A stretch of DNA of 64,000 nucleotides. Source: Streptomyces angustmyceticus (GTDB lineage Bacteria > Actinomycetota > Actinomycetes > Streptomycetales > Streptomycetaceae). Position 1 is the stretch's first letter. Every line of letters begins with the position of its first letter. The stretch lies in the NCBI RefSeq assembly GCF_019933235.1, contig NZ_CP082945.1, positions 6,547,501 to 6,611,500 of the forward strand, in the 5' to 3' direction. The notes under the pieces were generated by a model, which was given only the letters and a program-made list of their open reading frames with translations, had not been told where the DNA came from and made no database searches. This document shows positions 25,487 to 34,120 of this stretch, piece after piece. The position numbers and the translations under genes were made by a program.

Positions 25487-26275
25487 CTACGACCGGCGGC
25501 GGGGCTTGCCGCGCCGGCCGCCCTTGCCGCCCTGCCCGCCGCCGGAGGCGCCCCGCGGGCTCTTGCCGGCCGGCTTGCGGGCCGGCTTCCCGGCCGCGGG
25601 CATGCGCCGCGCGCCGCCCGCGTCCTGGCCCTTGCTCTTGGACTCCGCCGCGGTCGCTGCCGGGCGGCGCCCCCGTGAGCTGTTGACCGTCCGCCCGCGG
25701 ACGATTCCGATGAAGTCCTCCACCAGGTCGGTGGTCGCCTCCTGCGGCCACGACAGCGCGACCCGGGAGGCGGGGGCGTCCACGACCGGGCGGTAGGTGA
25801 GGTCCCTGCGGTGGTGCAGACGGGCGAGGGACTGCGGGACGACGAGGACGCCCACGCCCGCCGCCACCAGTTCCACGGCGTCCGCCGTGGTGGCGGGCCG
25901 CTCGATCGCGGGCCGTCCCGGCCGGTGCTCCCAGTCGAGGGTGTCGTCGAGGGGGTGCAGCACGATCTCGTCGGCCAGCTCCTCGGCCGAGACCTCGTCG
26001 GCCGCCGTCACCAGGTGGTCCTTGGGGACCACGACCACGGTCGTCTCGGTGTAGAGGGGGATCGCGCTGAGGTCCGGCCCGTCGACCGGCAGCCGCACGA
26101 AGCCCGCGTCGGCGCCGCCGTCCCGCAGGACGCCGCACGCCTCGGCGGCGGACACCGCGACGAGGTGCAGGGGGACGTCCGGCAGTCGCTCGTTCCAGAT
26201 CCGCACCCACTTCGCGGGCGTCACCCCGGGGACATACGCGAGACGGAACGAAGAGGATGCATCCGAGCCAGTCAC
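25487..26275 (-). CDS. LysR-type substrate-binding domain protein without a DNA-binding domain
   Basis: A 262-residue protein that begins directly in the periplasmic-binding-like effector domain of LysR regulators (FRLAYVPGVTPAKWVRIWNERLPDV, then ADAGFVRLPVDGPDLSAIPLYTE, VAAGVGVLVVPQSLARLHH). The usual 60-residue N-terminal helix-turn-helix is absent, and the ATG at 26275 lies only 58 bases from the divergent start, so it is not hidden upstream. The last 70 residues are Lys/Arg/Gly/Pro-rich and disordered (KPARKPAGKSPRG and similar), which could bind nucleic acid. Role unknown; this combination is common in streptomycetes. Confidence 0.8.
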   Translation of the reverse strand: MTGSDASSSFRLAYVPGVTPAKWVRIWNERLPDVPLHLVAVSAAEACGVLRDGGADAGFVRLPVDGPDLSAIPLYTETTVVVVPKDHLVTAADEVSAEELADEIVLHPLDDTLDWEHRPGRPAIERPATTADAVELVAAGVGVLVVPQSLARLHHRRDLTYRPVVDAPASRVALSWPQEATTDLVEDFIGIVRGRTVNSSRGRRPAATAAESKSKGQDAGGARRMPAAGKPARKPAGKSPRGASGGGQGGKGGRRGKPRRRS

Positions 26276-26333
26276 CGGGACAGGTTACCGGTCGTGGTCG
26301 GAGCCCGTGCACACGATCGATACCCTTGACACC

Positions 26334-26738
26334 ATGACGTCGCACCAGACCACCCAGACCATGAAGCCCGCGACCGCGGCGAAGAAGCTGGGTGTGTACC
26401 TCGAGGCCACCCCCGCCGAGTTCCAGGAGGGTGTCGTCTCGCGCACCGAGCTGAACGCCCTGCAGGCCGATCCGCCCCAGTGGCTGCAGGACCTGCGGCG
26501 CGACGGCCCGCACCCGCGGCCCGTGGTCGCCGCGAAGCTGGGCGTCTCCATCTCGGGCCTCGCCCGCGGCGGTGTCACCGAGCCCCTCACCACGGAGCAG
26601 ATCGACGCGCTGAAGCAGGAGAGCCCCGAGTGGCTGCGGCAGGAGCGCGCCACCCAGGCCGAGGTCCGCAAGGAAGCCGTCCGCATCAAGGAGAAGAAGG
26701 CGGCGCGGGAGGAGCAGTCCCGGCAGTCGGGTTCCTGA
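26334..26738 (+). CDS. DUF5997 protein
   Basis: A 134-residue soluble protein, MTSHQTTQTMKPATAAKKLGVYL..., with the central WLQDLRRDGPHPRPVVAAKLGVSISGLARGG pattern and the end PEWLRQERATQAEVRKEAVRIKEKKAAREEQ that is characteristic of the DUF5997 family. The second part repeats an earlier motif (ALQADPPQWLQDL and ALKQESPEWLRQE), so it may be an internal duplication. Start ATG 26334 is preceded by CCTTGACACC with no clear ribosome site, perhaps leaderless. It is divergent from the LysR-like gene, a conserved arrangement. Function unknown. Confidence 0.8.
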   Translation: MTSHQTTQTMKPATAAKKLGVYLEATPAEFQEGVVSRTELNALQADPPQWLQDLRRDGPHPRPVVAAKLGVSISGLARGGVTEPLTTEQIDALKQESPEWLRQERATQAEVRKEAVRIKEKKAAREEQSRQSGS

Positions 26739-26787
26739 GCAGCCTTCTCCCCCGGCCGCCCCGGCCGCACGGCGGCGCGGGGCGCGC

Positions 26788-27906
26788 TCAGGCGGCCGCC
26801 GGGGGAAGCAGATGATCGAGCCCCTCGGCGCAGTCCTCGGCGGCTTCGCCCGAGCGCGGCAGCATGACGCTCTCGTAGGCCCGTACGGCTTCGTCGACAT
26901 CCGAGGCGGTGACCAGGGCGTGCGCCAGCTCGGCGCCGTCGAGCAGGGCGAGGTTGGCGCCCAGCCCGAGGGGCGGCATCAGGTGTGCGGCGTCGCCGAG
27001 CAGCGTGACGCCGGGGACGTGCTCCCAGGTGTGCGGGGCGGGCAGCGTGAACAGCGGCCGGTGGACGAAGCCCCCGTCGTTGTCCCGCAGGAATCCCAGC
27101 AGGCGCTCGTCCCAGCCGTCGAACAGCGTCAGCAGGTGGGCGCGCACGGCCGCCGTGTCACCGAGTTCGACGCCCGCCGCCCGGTGCCAGTCCTCCGGGG
27201 CGCGGAACGCCGCGTAGAGGCGGATGTGGCCGTTGCTGTTGCGCTGGGCGAACAGGACCCCGGCGCCGGCCCGCGCCACCATCGTGCCCGCGCCGACCAG
27301 CCGCGCGAGCCCGGCATGGCGGGTGTCGCAGTCGTCGAAACCGGCCTCCACGAAGACCACGCCGGTGTAGCCGGGCACGGCCTGTGAGAGGGCCGGGCGG
27401 ACCCGCGACCAGGCGCCGTCGGCGCCCACCACCAGGTCGAACTCCTCGCTGCCGCCGTCGCCGAAGTGCAGGCGGGCGGTGCCGTCCCCGAGCGGGGTGA
27501 CCCCACTGACGGCGCGGTCCCACCGCACGCTGCCCGCGGTGAGCGATTCCAGCAGCAGCCCGCGCAACTGACCCCGGTCGATCTCCGGGCGGTCCTCCTC
27601 GCCGTGGTCGTGCGGCGGCCCCTGCTGCGGCAGGACGGCGGCCGTGGCGGGGTCGAGCAGGCGCCACTCCTGGGCCTCGGGGCGGGACAGCGCGCGGAAC
27701 CGGTCGAGCAGGCCCGCGGCGTGCAGGGCGCGCTGTCCGGTGCCGGCGTGCAGGTCGAGAGAGCCGCCCTGCGGGCGCGCGCCGGCGGCGGCCTCCCGTT
27801 CGAAGACGGTGACGGAGCGGCCGTGGCGCTGCAGCACGCGGGCGCAGGCGAGGCCGCCGAGGCCGGCGCCGACGATCGCGACACGGGGGTCACTGGCGGA
27901 GTGCAT
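26788..27906 (-). CDS. FAD-dependent aromatic-type monooxygenase (TetX/PHBH-like)
   Basis: A 372-residue flavoprotein. It has the N-terminal dinucleotide-binding motif VAIVGAGLGGLACARVLQRHG (about 8-28) followed by Glu (VFERE), the DG motif GADGAWSRVRPAL (about 155-167) and the GD motif GVTLLGDAAHLMPPLGLGANLALLDG (about 293-318). These are complete for group A flavin monooxygenases, which hydroxylate aromatic or drug substrates; some inactivate tetracyclines. The start is ATG 27906, after GAGGGG; the longer frame upstream is not conserved. It is divergent from a TetR gene and is probably its target. Confidence 0.87.
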   Translation of the reverse strand: MHSASDPRVAIVGAGLGGLACARVLQRHGRSVTVFEREAAAGARPQGGSLDLHAGTGQRALHAAGLLDRFRALSRPEAQEWRLLDPATAAVLPQQGPPHDHGEEDRPEIDRGQLRGLLLESLTAGSVRWDRAVSGVTPLGDGTARLHFGDGGSEEFDLVVGADGAWSRVRPALSQAVPGYTGVVFVEAGFDDCDTRHAGLARLVGAGTMVARAGAGVLFAQRNSNGHIRLYAAFRAPEDWHRAAGVELGDTAAVRAHLLTLFDGWDERLLGFLRDNDGGFVHRPLFTLPAPHTWEHVPGVTLLGDAAHLMPPLGLGANLALLDGAELAHALVTASDVDEAVRAYESVMLPRSGEAAEDCAEGLDHLLPPAAA

Positions 27907-27969
27907 GGGGCGTTCCCCTCGGAAGGCGGGTGAGATGCCGGGAGGTCCGGCCCGACCAAGAAAGCACAC

Positions 27970-28005
27970 TCACTAAATAAGCGCAATCACTAAACGTTTT
28001 CAGTG
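27970..28005. promoter_or_regulatory. Putative operator between the monooxygenase and TetR genes
   Basis: TCACTAAA is repeated directly at 27970-27977 and 27987-27994, and the second copy continues as CACTAAACGTTTTCAGTG (27988-28005), an imperfect palindrome around AAACGTTT. The block is strikingly AT-rich for this genome. Position and symmetry fit a TetR-family binding site overlapping both promoters. Confidence 0.55.
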
Positions 28006-28030
28006 GGTGCACTTCGGGTACGGTGTGCCC

Positions 28031-28612
28031 GTGACCGAACCGACCGGGCGCCGTGAGCGCAAGAAGGCGCAGACCCGCAAGGCGCTGGCCGACGCCGCAC
28101 TGGAGCTCTTCCTCGACCGCGGCTACGACCAGGTCTCCGTCAAGGACGTCGCGGAGGCCGCCGATGTGTCGGTGACCACCCTGTTCAAGCACTTCCCCGG
28201 CAAGGAGGCGCTGGTCTTCGACGAGGAGGACGACATCGAGGCGGCGCTCGTCGCCGCCGTGCGGGAGCGCGCCCCGGGGCAGTCGATCCCGCGGGCGCTG
28301 TGCGCGCACCTCCTGCGGACGCAGGACCTCGCCAAGGACCCGGGGTGGGCCCCGTTCCTGCGCATGGTCGAGGAGACCCCGGCGCTGCGCGACTACTCCC
28401 ACCGCATGTGGATGCGCCACGAAACGGCCCTGGCGCGGGCCATCGCCGAGGAGACCGGCGCCCCCGAGGACGACGCCGCCTGCGCCGCCCTCGCCCGTTT
28501 CGCCCTGGAGACCCGCGGGCTCGTCCAGCGGCACACCGACCCGCGACGCGCCGTCGAAGCCGCCTTCGCCCTGCTCGAACACGGCTGGGCGGCCGCGCAC
28601 CCCGGGGCCTGA
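28031..28612 (+). CDS. TetR-family transcriptional repressor
   Basis: A 193-residue regulator: HTH in residues 8-55 (RRERKKAQTRKALADAALELFLDRGYDQVSVKDVAEAADVSVTTLFKHFPGKEALVF), then a helical ligand domain of the MftR/TetR C-terminal type. I start at GTG 28031; TACGGT at 28019-28024 is positioned as a -10 box so close that the transcript would be leaderless. A longer start (28007) is possible. The divergent flavin monooxygenase is the obvious target. Confidence 0.85.
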   Translation: MTEPTGRRERKKAQTRKALADAALELFLDRGYDQVSVKDVAEAADVSVTTLFKHFPGKEALVFDEEDDIEAALVAAVRERAPGQSIPRALCAHLLRTQDLAKDPGWAPFLRMVEETPALRDYSHRMWMRHETALARAIAEETGAPEDDAACAALARFALETRGLVQRHTDPRRAVEAAFALLEHGWAAAHPGA

Positions 28613-28660
28613 GCCCGTCTCGCCATACTGAAGTCCTCGTCCGGGACAGTCAGGGGGCAC

Positions 28661-29236
28661 ATGGAAACCGGCAGGCCGAGTCGGACCGCGTGGCGGGCGG
28701 CGCACGCCCGTGCCCGTCACCAGGCCGATCCCCGGCGGGTCTTCGCCCCGCTGGACTTCGAACGCGGCACCCTCGACGGGGCCCTGGACGCGGCCGGGCT
28801 GGACCGCACCCGCGCGGCGTTCTTCATCTGGCTCGGCGTCACGCCCTACCTGACACGGGACGCAGTCCTGGCCACCCTGCGTGCCGTGGCCGCGCACCCC
28901 GCCCCCGTGCAAGTGGTGTTCGACTACTACCGCGAGTCGTCCGCGGCGATGGCGCCGGAGCTGCGCGCCGCGTACGAGGCCGCCACCCGGCAGGTGGCGG
29001 AACTCGGCGAACCCTGGCTCAGCCACTTCACCCCCGACGGCCTCGCCGGGGAGCTGCGCGCGATGGGGCTGGCCGACATCGAGGACCTCGCGGGCCCGGA
29101 CCTGCTCGCCCGCTACCTCGGCGAACCCGCGCCCGCCGCCGACGCGTTCAGCGGTCAGGTGCTCCGCGCCGGGCGCACCGCAGACCGGCGGCCCTCACGC
29201 CCGTCCCGCCCGGCGCCGTCGCCGCCCCGGGGATGA
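28661..29236 (+). pseudogene. Internally deleted class I methyltransferase gene (TIGR00027/LCM type)
   Basis: The frame is open for 191 residues, but the protein joins two ends of a longer family. Residues 1-21 (METGRPSRTAWRAAHARARHQ) match the very N-terminus of leucine-carboxyl-methyltransferase-like enzymes, which are about 280 residues. Residues from about 26 (VFAPLDFERGTLDGALDAAG, AAFFIWLGVTPYLTRDAVLATL) match their second half. The whole SAM-binding section between (motif I, about 100-120 residues) is missing, without a frameshift. The product should not bind SAM. The C-terminal end is a Pro/Arg/Ser tail. It may still be transcribed with the upstream TetR gene. Confidence 0.7.
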
Positions 29237-29318
29237 GCCGCCGCCCCGGGGACGACGGGGCAGCAGCGGCAGGCGGGCGCCGGGCTCGCGCGCGAGGGCC
29301 GCCCCGCCGCCCCGCCCC

Positions 29319-30026
29319 TCACCAGGGCAGCGGGCCCGCCGCGTCGAAGAAGCCCGCGGTCGGTCCTTCGGGGCCCACCTGGGCCATGCGGACGATGATC
29401 TCGGCGCCCTCCTCGACGGTCTGCGTACCCGCGTGCCGGTTGAGGTCCGTCGCGGTGTAGCCGGGCTCCACCGCGTTGATCCGCATGGCGGGGAACGCCT
29501 TCGCGTACTGCACGGTGAGCATGTTGACCGCGGCCTTGGAAGCCGGATAGGCGACGCCCGGGTAGGCGTGGGCCGGGCTGTCCGGCGCGGTGACCCGTGA
29601 CAGCGAGGCCAGCCCGCTGCTGACGTTGACCACGACCGGGGCGGCGGACCGCTGCAACAGCGGCAGGAACGCGTGCAGTACGCGCACCACCCCGAAGACG
29701 TTGGTCTCGAACAGCAGCCGCGTCTCGTCGGCGGTCAGCCGCGCGGCGTCGAGCACCCCGCCGTCCGGCGTCCGCCGTTCGATGCCGGCGTTGTTGACCA
29801 GCACGTCCAGGCCGCCGTCGGCCGCGAGGGTCTCGGCCGCCGCGTCGACGGAGTCGTCGTCGGTGACGTCGAGGCGGACGCTGCGCGCGCCCAGCTCCTC
29901 GGCGGCCCGGCGCCCGCGTGCGGCGTCCCGGCTGCCCACGTAGACGGTGTGGCCCGCCGCGACGAGCCGGCGGGCGGTCTCGAAGCCCAGCCCCTTGTTC
30001 GCTCCGGTGATCAGTGTGGTCGTCAT
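29319..30026 (-). CDS. Short-chain dehydrogenase/reductase
   Basis: A 235-residue NAD(P)-dependent oxidoreductase. It shows the SDR cofactor motif TGANKGLGFETARRL (about 7-21), NNAG (about 78-81), the catalytic Ser in VNVSSGLASL and the YPASKAAVNML Tyr-x-x-x-Lys pair (about 160-171; Y and K present). The C-terminal part GYTATDLNRHAGTQTVEEGAEIIVRMA matches carbonyl-reductase-like SDRs. ATG 30026 is preceded by CCTGGAGAC. It reads between two decayed genes on the other strand. Substrate unknown. Confidence 0.9.
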   Translation of the reverse strand: MTTTLITGANKGLGFETARRLVAAGHTVYVGSRDAARGRRAAEELGARSVRLDVTDDDSVDAAAETLAADGGLDVLVNNAGIERRTPDGGVLDAARLTADETRLLFETNVFGVVRVLHAFLPLLQRSAAPVVVNVSSGLASLSRVTAPDSPAHAYPGVAYPASKAAVNMLTVQYAKAFPAMRINAVEPGYTATDLNRHAGTQTVEEGAEIIVRMAQVGPEGPTAGFFDAAGPLPW

Positions 30027-30186
30027 GTCTCCAGGTTCCGCGCCCGGTCGCGGAACCGCGCGCGGGCGGCGACCCGCGCCGCCCGCGCGCGCCGCGCCCG
30101 CCCGCCCGCCGCCGGCCGTGCCCCGATGGATCACCCGCCGGGCGGAGCCGGGGCCGCTGGGTGAGGCTGGGCGGTGGAGGTGGGCC

Positions 30187-31061
30187 ATGGAACAGGTGCG
30201 GGCGGACGTCTGCGTGGTGGGCGCCGGCTTCGCCGGACTCGCCGCCGCGCGACGACTGGCCCGGGCGGGCCACGAGGTGCTGGTGCTCGAAGCCAGGGAC
30301 CGGGTGGGCGGCCGGGTGTGGAACCGGGAACTGCCCGACGGGACGGTGGTGTCGGCCGGCGGCACCTGGCTGGGCAAGGGCCAGCACCGGATGTTCCAAC
30401 TCTGCGGGGAACTGGGCCTGGAGGTGTACCCCCAGTACGAGCGGGGCGATCACCTCCTGCGCCTGGACGGCGTCAACCACCGCTATCGCGGCGTCCTCCC
30501 CGCCACGGGCAAGGGGACGCTCCTCGCCCTCGGCCTGGCGCTGGCGCGGCTCCGTCTGATGACGCGGCGGCTGCCGGCGGACGCCCCGTGGCGGGCCCGC
30601 GACGCCCGGTCCTGGGACGCCCGGACGCTCGGGCAGTGGCTGGCCGACCCGCGCAACGTGCCCTCGGCCACCGCCCGCACCCTGCTCAGGTCGAGCATGC
30701 ACCTGCTGTTCTGCGCCGACCCGGCGGAGGTGTCGCTGCTGGGCGCCCTCACCCTGGCCAGGGGCGGCGGCGGTTTCGGCTACTACACCGACTCCCGCCG
30801 GACCGAGTCCCACCTCGTCGACGGCGGAGCCCCCGAACTGGCGCGGCGCATGGCCGGGCAACTGGGCGGGCGGGTGCACCTGTCCAGCCCCGTGCACCGG
30901 ATCGCCCACGACGGCACCGGCGCGACGGTCGTCCTCCTCGCTCACCGTGCGGGCGCAGCGCGTGATCGTGCCCGATGGAGGGCGCGGTGCGCTCCGGCGA
31001 GCGGGCCGCCCACGAGGTGCTGACCGCGCTGTCCCTCGGCCGCCGCGCCATCGGCGCGTAG
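30187..31061 (+). pseudogene. Flavin amine oxidase gene with internal deletion and frameshift
   Basis: The ATG frame gives 278 residues and stops at 31023. Residues 6-45 are an intact FAD Rossmann motif (DVCVVGAGFAGLAAARRLARAG, DRVGGRVW). Similarity continues to GGAPELARRMAGQLGGRVHLSSPVHRIAHDGTGATV and then is lost. A second frame carries LTVRAQRVIV, the strand that should follow. A third frame, 30975-31061, encodes MEGAVRSGERAAHEVLTAL, the normal C-terminus of monoamine-oxidase-type enzymes. So about 150 internal codons are gone and the frame is broken. It cannot make a complete flavin site. Confidence 0.8.
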
Positions 31062-31111
31062 CGCCCTGCGCCCGCGGGCCCGCAGGCCGCCGGACCGTCG
31101 AGGCGCAACCC

Positions 31112-31144
31112 GTCCGCCACGTCCGTCCGCCACGTCCGTCCGCC
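31112..31144. repeat. Short tandem repeat in a gene-free stretch
   Basis: GTCCGCCACGTCC occurs twice in tandem plus a partial third copy. It lies in the gene-free interval 31062-31396, which otherwise contains only GC-rich sequence and, at its right end, the promoter of the MFS gene. No coding frame there resembles a protein I know. Confidence 0.6.
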
Positions 31145-31396
31145 CTCACCGGCCCGCGCGTCCGACGGTGCTTTCGCCACCCTCGCCACCTCACCCTTGC
31201 CTCGCCGCCCTGCGGCCACCGACGCCCCTGCCGGGACAGCCGCCGGCGCTCGCCCGGTCCCGACGGGCCCGTGCCGCACGCCCGCCGTCGGCGCCCTGCA
31301 CCGCGGCATCGGCCATGCGGAGCGGCCCGAGCGCCCGGCACGCCGCTGAAGCGGTCAAGTCACCGCGGGTGCGCGTCCCGCGCATACCGTGGCGCC

Positions 31397-32809
31397 ATGG
31401 TGCGCGCCGGCGGTGCCCAGGGCGATCGGCCGCAGGGGCCTGCGACACCGGGGCGGCCCCTGGCCCCGCTGCTCGCGGTCTGTGCGGGCTACTTCATGGT
31501 CATCCTGGACGTGACCGTGATCAACGTCGCCGTTCCGGTGGTGGGACGGGAGCTGTCGGCCTCGCTCACCGGCATCCAGTGGATCACGGACGGCTACACG
31601 CTGGTCTTCGCCGGCCTGCTGCTCACCGGGGGAGCGCTGGGCGACCGGCTGGGCAACCGCCGGATCTTCTGCACCGGGGTGGTGGTGTTCACGGCCGCCT
31701 CGGTCGGCTGCGGACTGGCCCAGAGCGCCGGGGCCCTGGTGGCCGCCAGGCTGTGCGAAGGGCTCGGCGCGGCACTGATCGTGCCCGGCTCCCTCGCGCT
31801 GCTCCAACAGGCGTACCCCGCGCCCGCCGAGCGCTCCTGGGCCTTCGGCCTGTGGGGCTCGATGGCGGGCATCGCCGCCTCCGCGGGCCCCCTCCTGGGC
31901 GGCCTCCTGGTCACCACCGTGGGCTGGCGCTGGGTGTTCTTCATCAATGTGCCCGTCGGCTGCGTCTGCCTGCTGCTGACGCTGCGCCGGGTGGCCGCCT
32001 CGGCCCGGCGCGCGGACCGCCCCGTGGACTGGCCGGCCCAGTGCGCGCTGATCGTGCTGGTGGCCCTGCTGATCGCCGTCCTCAACGAGGCGGGACGCCG
32101 GGGCTGGACGGACCCGCTGATCGTCACGGGAGCCGTGCTGTGCCTGCCGGCCGCCGGCGCGTTCGTGCTGCGCGAGCGCCTGGCCCGCACCCCCGTACTG
32201 CCCCTGCGGCTGCTGCGCTCCCGCCCGATGGGCGGCGGCGCGGCCATCGGCCTGCTGTTCAACTTCGCCTTCTACGGCATGATCTTCACCGCCAGCCTCG
32301 ACTTCCAGCACCAGCGCGGTCTGACCGCCCTGCGCACCGGGATCGCCCTCTTCCCCGCGGTGGTGATGACGATGTTCGCCTCGGTGCTGTCCGGACGCCT
32401 GGCCCGCCGCACCGGACACCGCCCGCTGGTGACCACGGGCATGCTGCTGGGCGCGGCGGGTCTGGCCGGCTGGGCGGCCGCCGGCCGGGACCCGGCCTAC
32501 GCGCTGCTCGTGGCCCCGATGATGGCGGCGGGCTTCGGCACGTCCTTCGCCCTCACCGGTACGACCGCCACCGTGATGGCCGCCGCCCCGGACGCGTACT
32601 CCGGCACCGCCTCCGCCCTGTTCAACACCACCCGCCAGATCGGCAGCGCCGCGGGGGTCGCGCTGGGCGGCTCGCTGCTGGCCGCCACCGCCGACTTCGC
32701 CACCGGGCTGCGCACCAGCATGGCCGTCGGCGCCGCCGCCTACCTGACGGCCGCCGCCCTCGCCCTCTTCTGCATCCCCCGCGGGCCCTCCGTCCGGCTC
32801 GCCGACTGA
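31397..32809 (+). CDS. MFS multidrug exporter, DHA2 (EmrB/QacA) type
   Basis: A 470-residue proton-coupled exporter with about fourteen predicted helices. The first helix carries the DHA2 motif VILDVTVINVAVPVVG (about 36-51), followed by WITDGYTLVFAGLLLTGGALGDRLGNRR (motif A, GDRLGNRR) and the helix-5 motif ASAGPLLGGLLVTTVGWRWVFFINVPVG (motif C-like). Start ATG 31397: TACCGT at 31385-31390 is in -10 position, suggesting a leaderless mRNA. It is alone, with no local regulator; the SDR after it is convergent. Confidence 0.9.
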   Translation: MVRAGGAQGDRPQGPATPGRPLAPLLAVCAGYFMVILDVTVINVAVPVVGRELSASLTGIQWITDGYTLVFAGLLLTGGALGDRLGNRRIFCTGVVVFTAASVGCGLAQSAGALVAARLCEGLGAALIVPGSLALLQQAYPAPAERSWAFGLWGSMAGIAASAGPLLGGLLVTTVGWRWVFFINVPVGCVCLLLTLRRVAASARRADRPVDWPAQCALIVLVALLIAVLNEAGRRGWTDPLIVTGAVLCLPAAGAFVLRERLARTPVLPLRLLRSRPMGGGAAIGLLFNFAFYGMIFTASLDFQHQRGLTALRTGIALFPAVVMTMFASVLSGRLARRTGHRPLVTTGMLLGAAGLAGWAAAGRDPAYALLVAPMMAAGFGTSFALTGTTATVMAAAPDAYSGTASALFNTTRQIGSAAGVALGGSLLAATADFATGLRTSMAVGAAAYLTAAALALFCIPRGPSVRLAD

Positions 32810-32845
32810 GGGACGGCCGGCCGGGGTGGCGACCCGGGCCGGAGA

Positions 32846-33640
32846 TCACCAGGTCTTGACCTGGCCGCCGTCGATCGTGAACTCGGCTCCCGTGATGTTG
32901 CCCGCGAGCGGGGAGGCGAGGAAGAGGGCCAGGTCGGCGACCTCGTGCGGTTCGGTGACCCGCCCGGTGGAGATGCCCATGGACTGTGGCACGACCACGT
33001 CGAGGGCCTCCTGCGCGGTGGTCCCGGCCTGGGCCGCCGTGAGGTCGGCGAAGCCGCCCGGAGCAGTCCAGAAGGGGGTGCGGACCGGCCCGGGGGCGAT
33101 CGCGTTGACCCGGATGCCGCGCGGCGCGAACTCCTCGGACAGCGACTTTGTCAGGCTGCTGAGCGCCGCCTTGGCCGCGGAGTAGTCCACGACCATGGGG
33201 AACGGCAGACGCGCGTTGATGGAGCCGATGTTGAGGACTGCGCCCCCGCCCGCGTCCAGCAGGTGCACGAGCGCGGCGCGGCTGGCCCGGACCGCGCTGA
33301 ACAGGGTCATGGTGAAGATGCGCTGCCACTCGGCGTCGTCGATGTCCAGGAAGCTCGTCCGGGGCGTCGCGGCCCCCAGCGCGTTGATGAGGATGTCGAC
33401 CCTGCCGTGCCGGTCCACCGCCTGCCGGACGAGGGTGTCCGGGCCGTCGGCGGTGGACAGGTCGACCGGGACGGCGGTGACGCCGTGGTTCTCCCGGAGT
33501 TCTTCGAGTTCGGGGGTGACGCTCCGGCTGCCGGCCACGACGTGGGCGCCCTCCCGGGCGAACGCCTCGGCGAGGGCCAGACCGATGCCCTTGCTCGCTC
33601 CGGTGACGAGGGTGACCTTGCCCTGGAGTTGGAGGTCCAT
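32846..33640 (-). CDS. Short-chain dehydrogenase/reductase
   Basis: A 264-residue SDR with TGASKGIGLALAEAFAREGAHVV (about 13-35), NALG in place of the usual NNAG (about 90-93), the Ser of NIGSINARL, the YSAAKAALSSLTKSL active-site Tyr/Lys (about 154-158) and the family end DGGQVKTW. The NALG change is tolerated in several members. Two adjacent ATGs are possible; 33640 gives better spacing to AAAGGA than 33643. The product is a classical 3-oxoacyl-ACP-reductase-like SDR of unknown substrate. Confidence 0.9.
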   Translation of the reverse strand: MDLQLQGKVTLVTGASKGIGLALAEAFAREGAHVVAGSRSVTPELEELRENHGVTAVPVDLSTADGPDTLVRQAVDRHGRVDILINALGAATPRTSFLDIDDAEWQRIFTMTLFSAVRASRAALVHLLDAGGGAVLNIGSINARLPFPMVVDYSAAKAALSSLTKSLSEEFAPRGIRVNAIAPGPVRTPFWTAPGGFADLTAAQAGTTAQEALDVVVPQSMGISTGRVTEPHEVADLALFLASPLAGNITGAEFTIDGGQVKTW

Positions 33641-33860
33641 CATGGTCCTTTGCGTATCCGGTCGCCCCCTGTGCCGAGCGTAGGGGGAATCGCCGCCACC
33701 GGCTCGGCGGAGCGGCCGCCACCTGCCGCGTGGAGCACCGCCCGGACCCGCGCGACCTGTTCGCCCCGCTGGAGAACGGATGGGCCACCACCCCGCCGGC
33801 GACACCGGAGGACCGTCCCGCACGGGACGACCGAACCGGCCCGGGCGCCGCGTCGCACCG

Positions 33861-34057
33861 CCGGCCGGACTCCGCGTCGCGCCGGGGGCCTTCAGACGCG
33901 CGACCACCTCCGCCTGATGGGCTGCGGAGGTGGTCGCGAGATCGAGGTGCAGACGACACTTGGTTGCCGTCCCGGGTTCCGGGACGGCAACGACGTCGAT
34001 GCGGACGGCGGCCGGGTCCGGCCGGACGAAGCCGCCGAGGGCTGCCACGTCGGTCAC
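33861..34057 (-). pseudogene. Fragment of a glyoxalase/VOC-family gene
   Basis: On the minus strand a GTG frame reads VTDVAALGGFVRPDPAAV, then VAVPEPGTATKCRLHLDLATT and HQAEVVARLKAPGATR. The CRLHLDL...EVVARL-x-x-x-GAT pattern is the start of the second half of glyoxalase-like VOC proteins. Neither the first module nor the DPEGNEF-type end is found in any frame nearby. The rest of the 33644-34120 interval holds no gene. I read it as a relic. Confidence 0.5.
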
Positions 34058-34120
34058 GCCGGGGGCCTCTGCACCCGGCCCGCCACAACATCCGGTCCGT
34101 CGCCGGACGGAGACCGGTGC

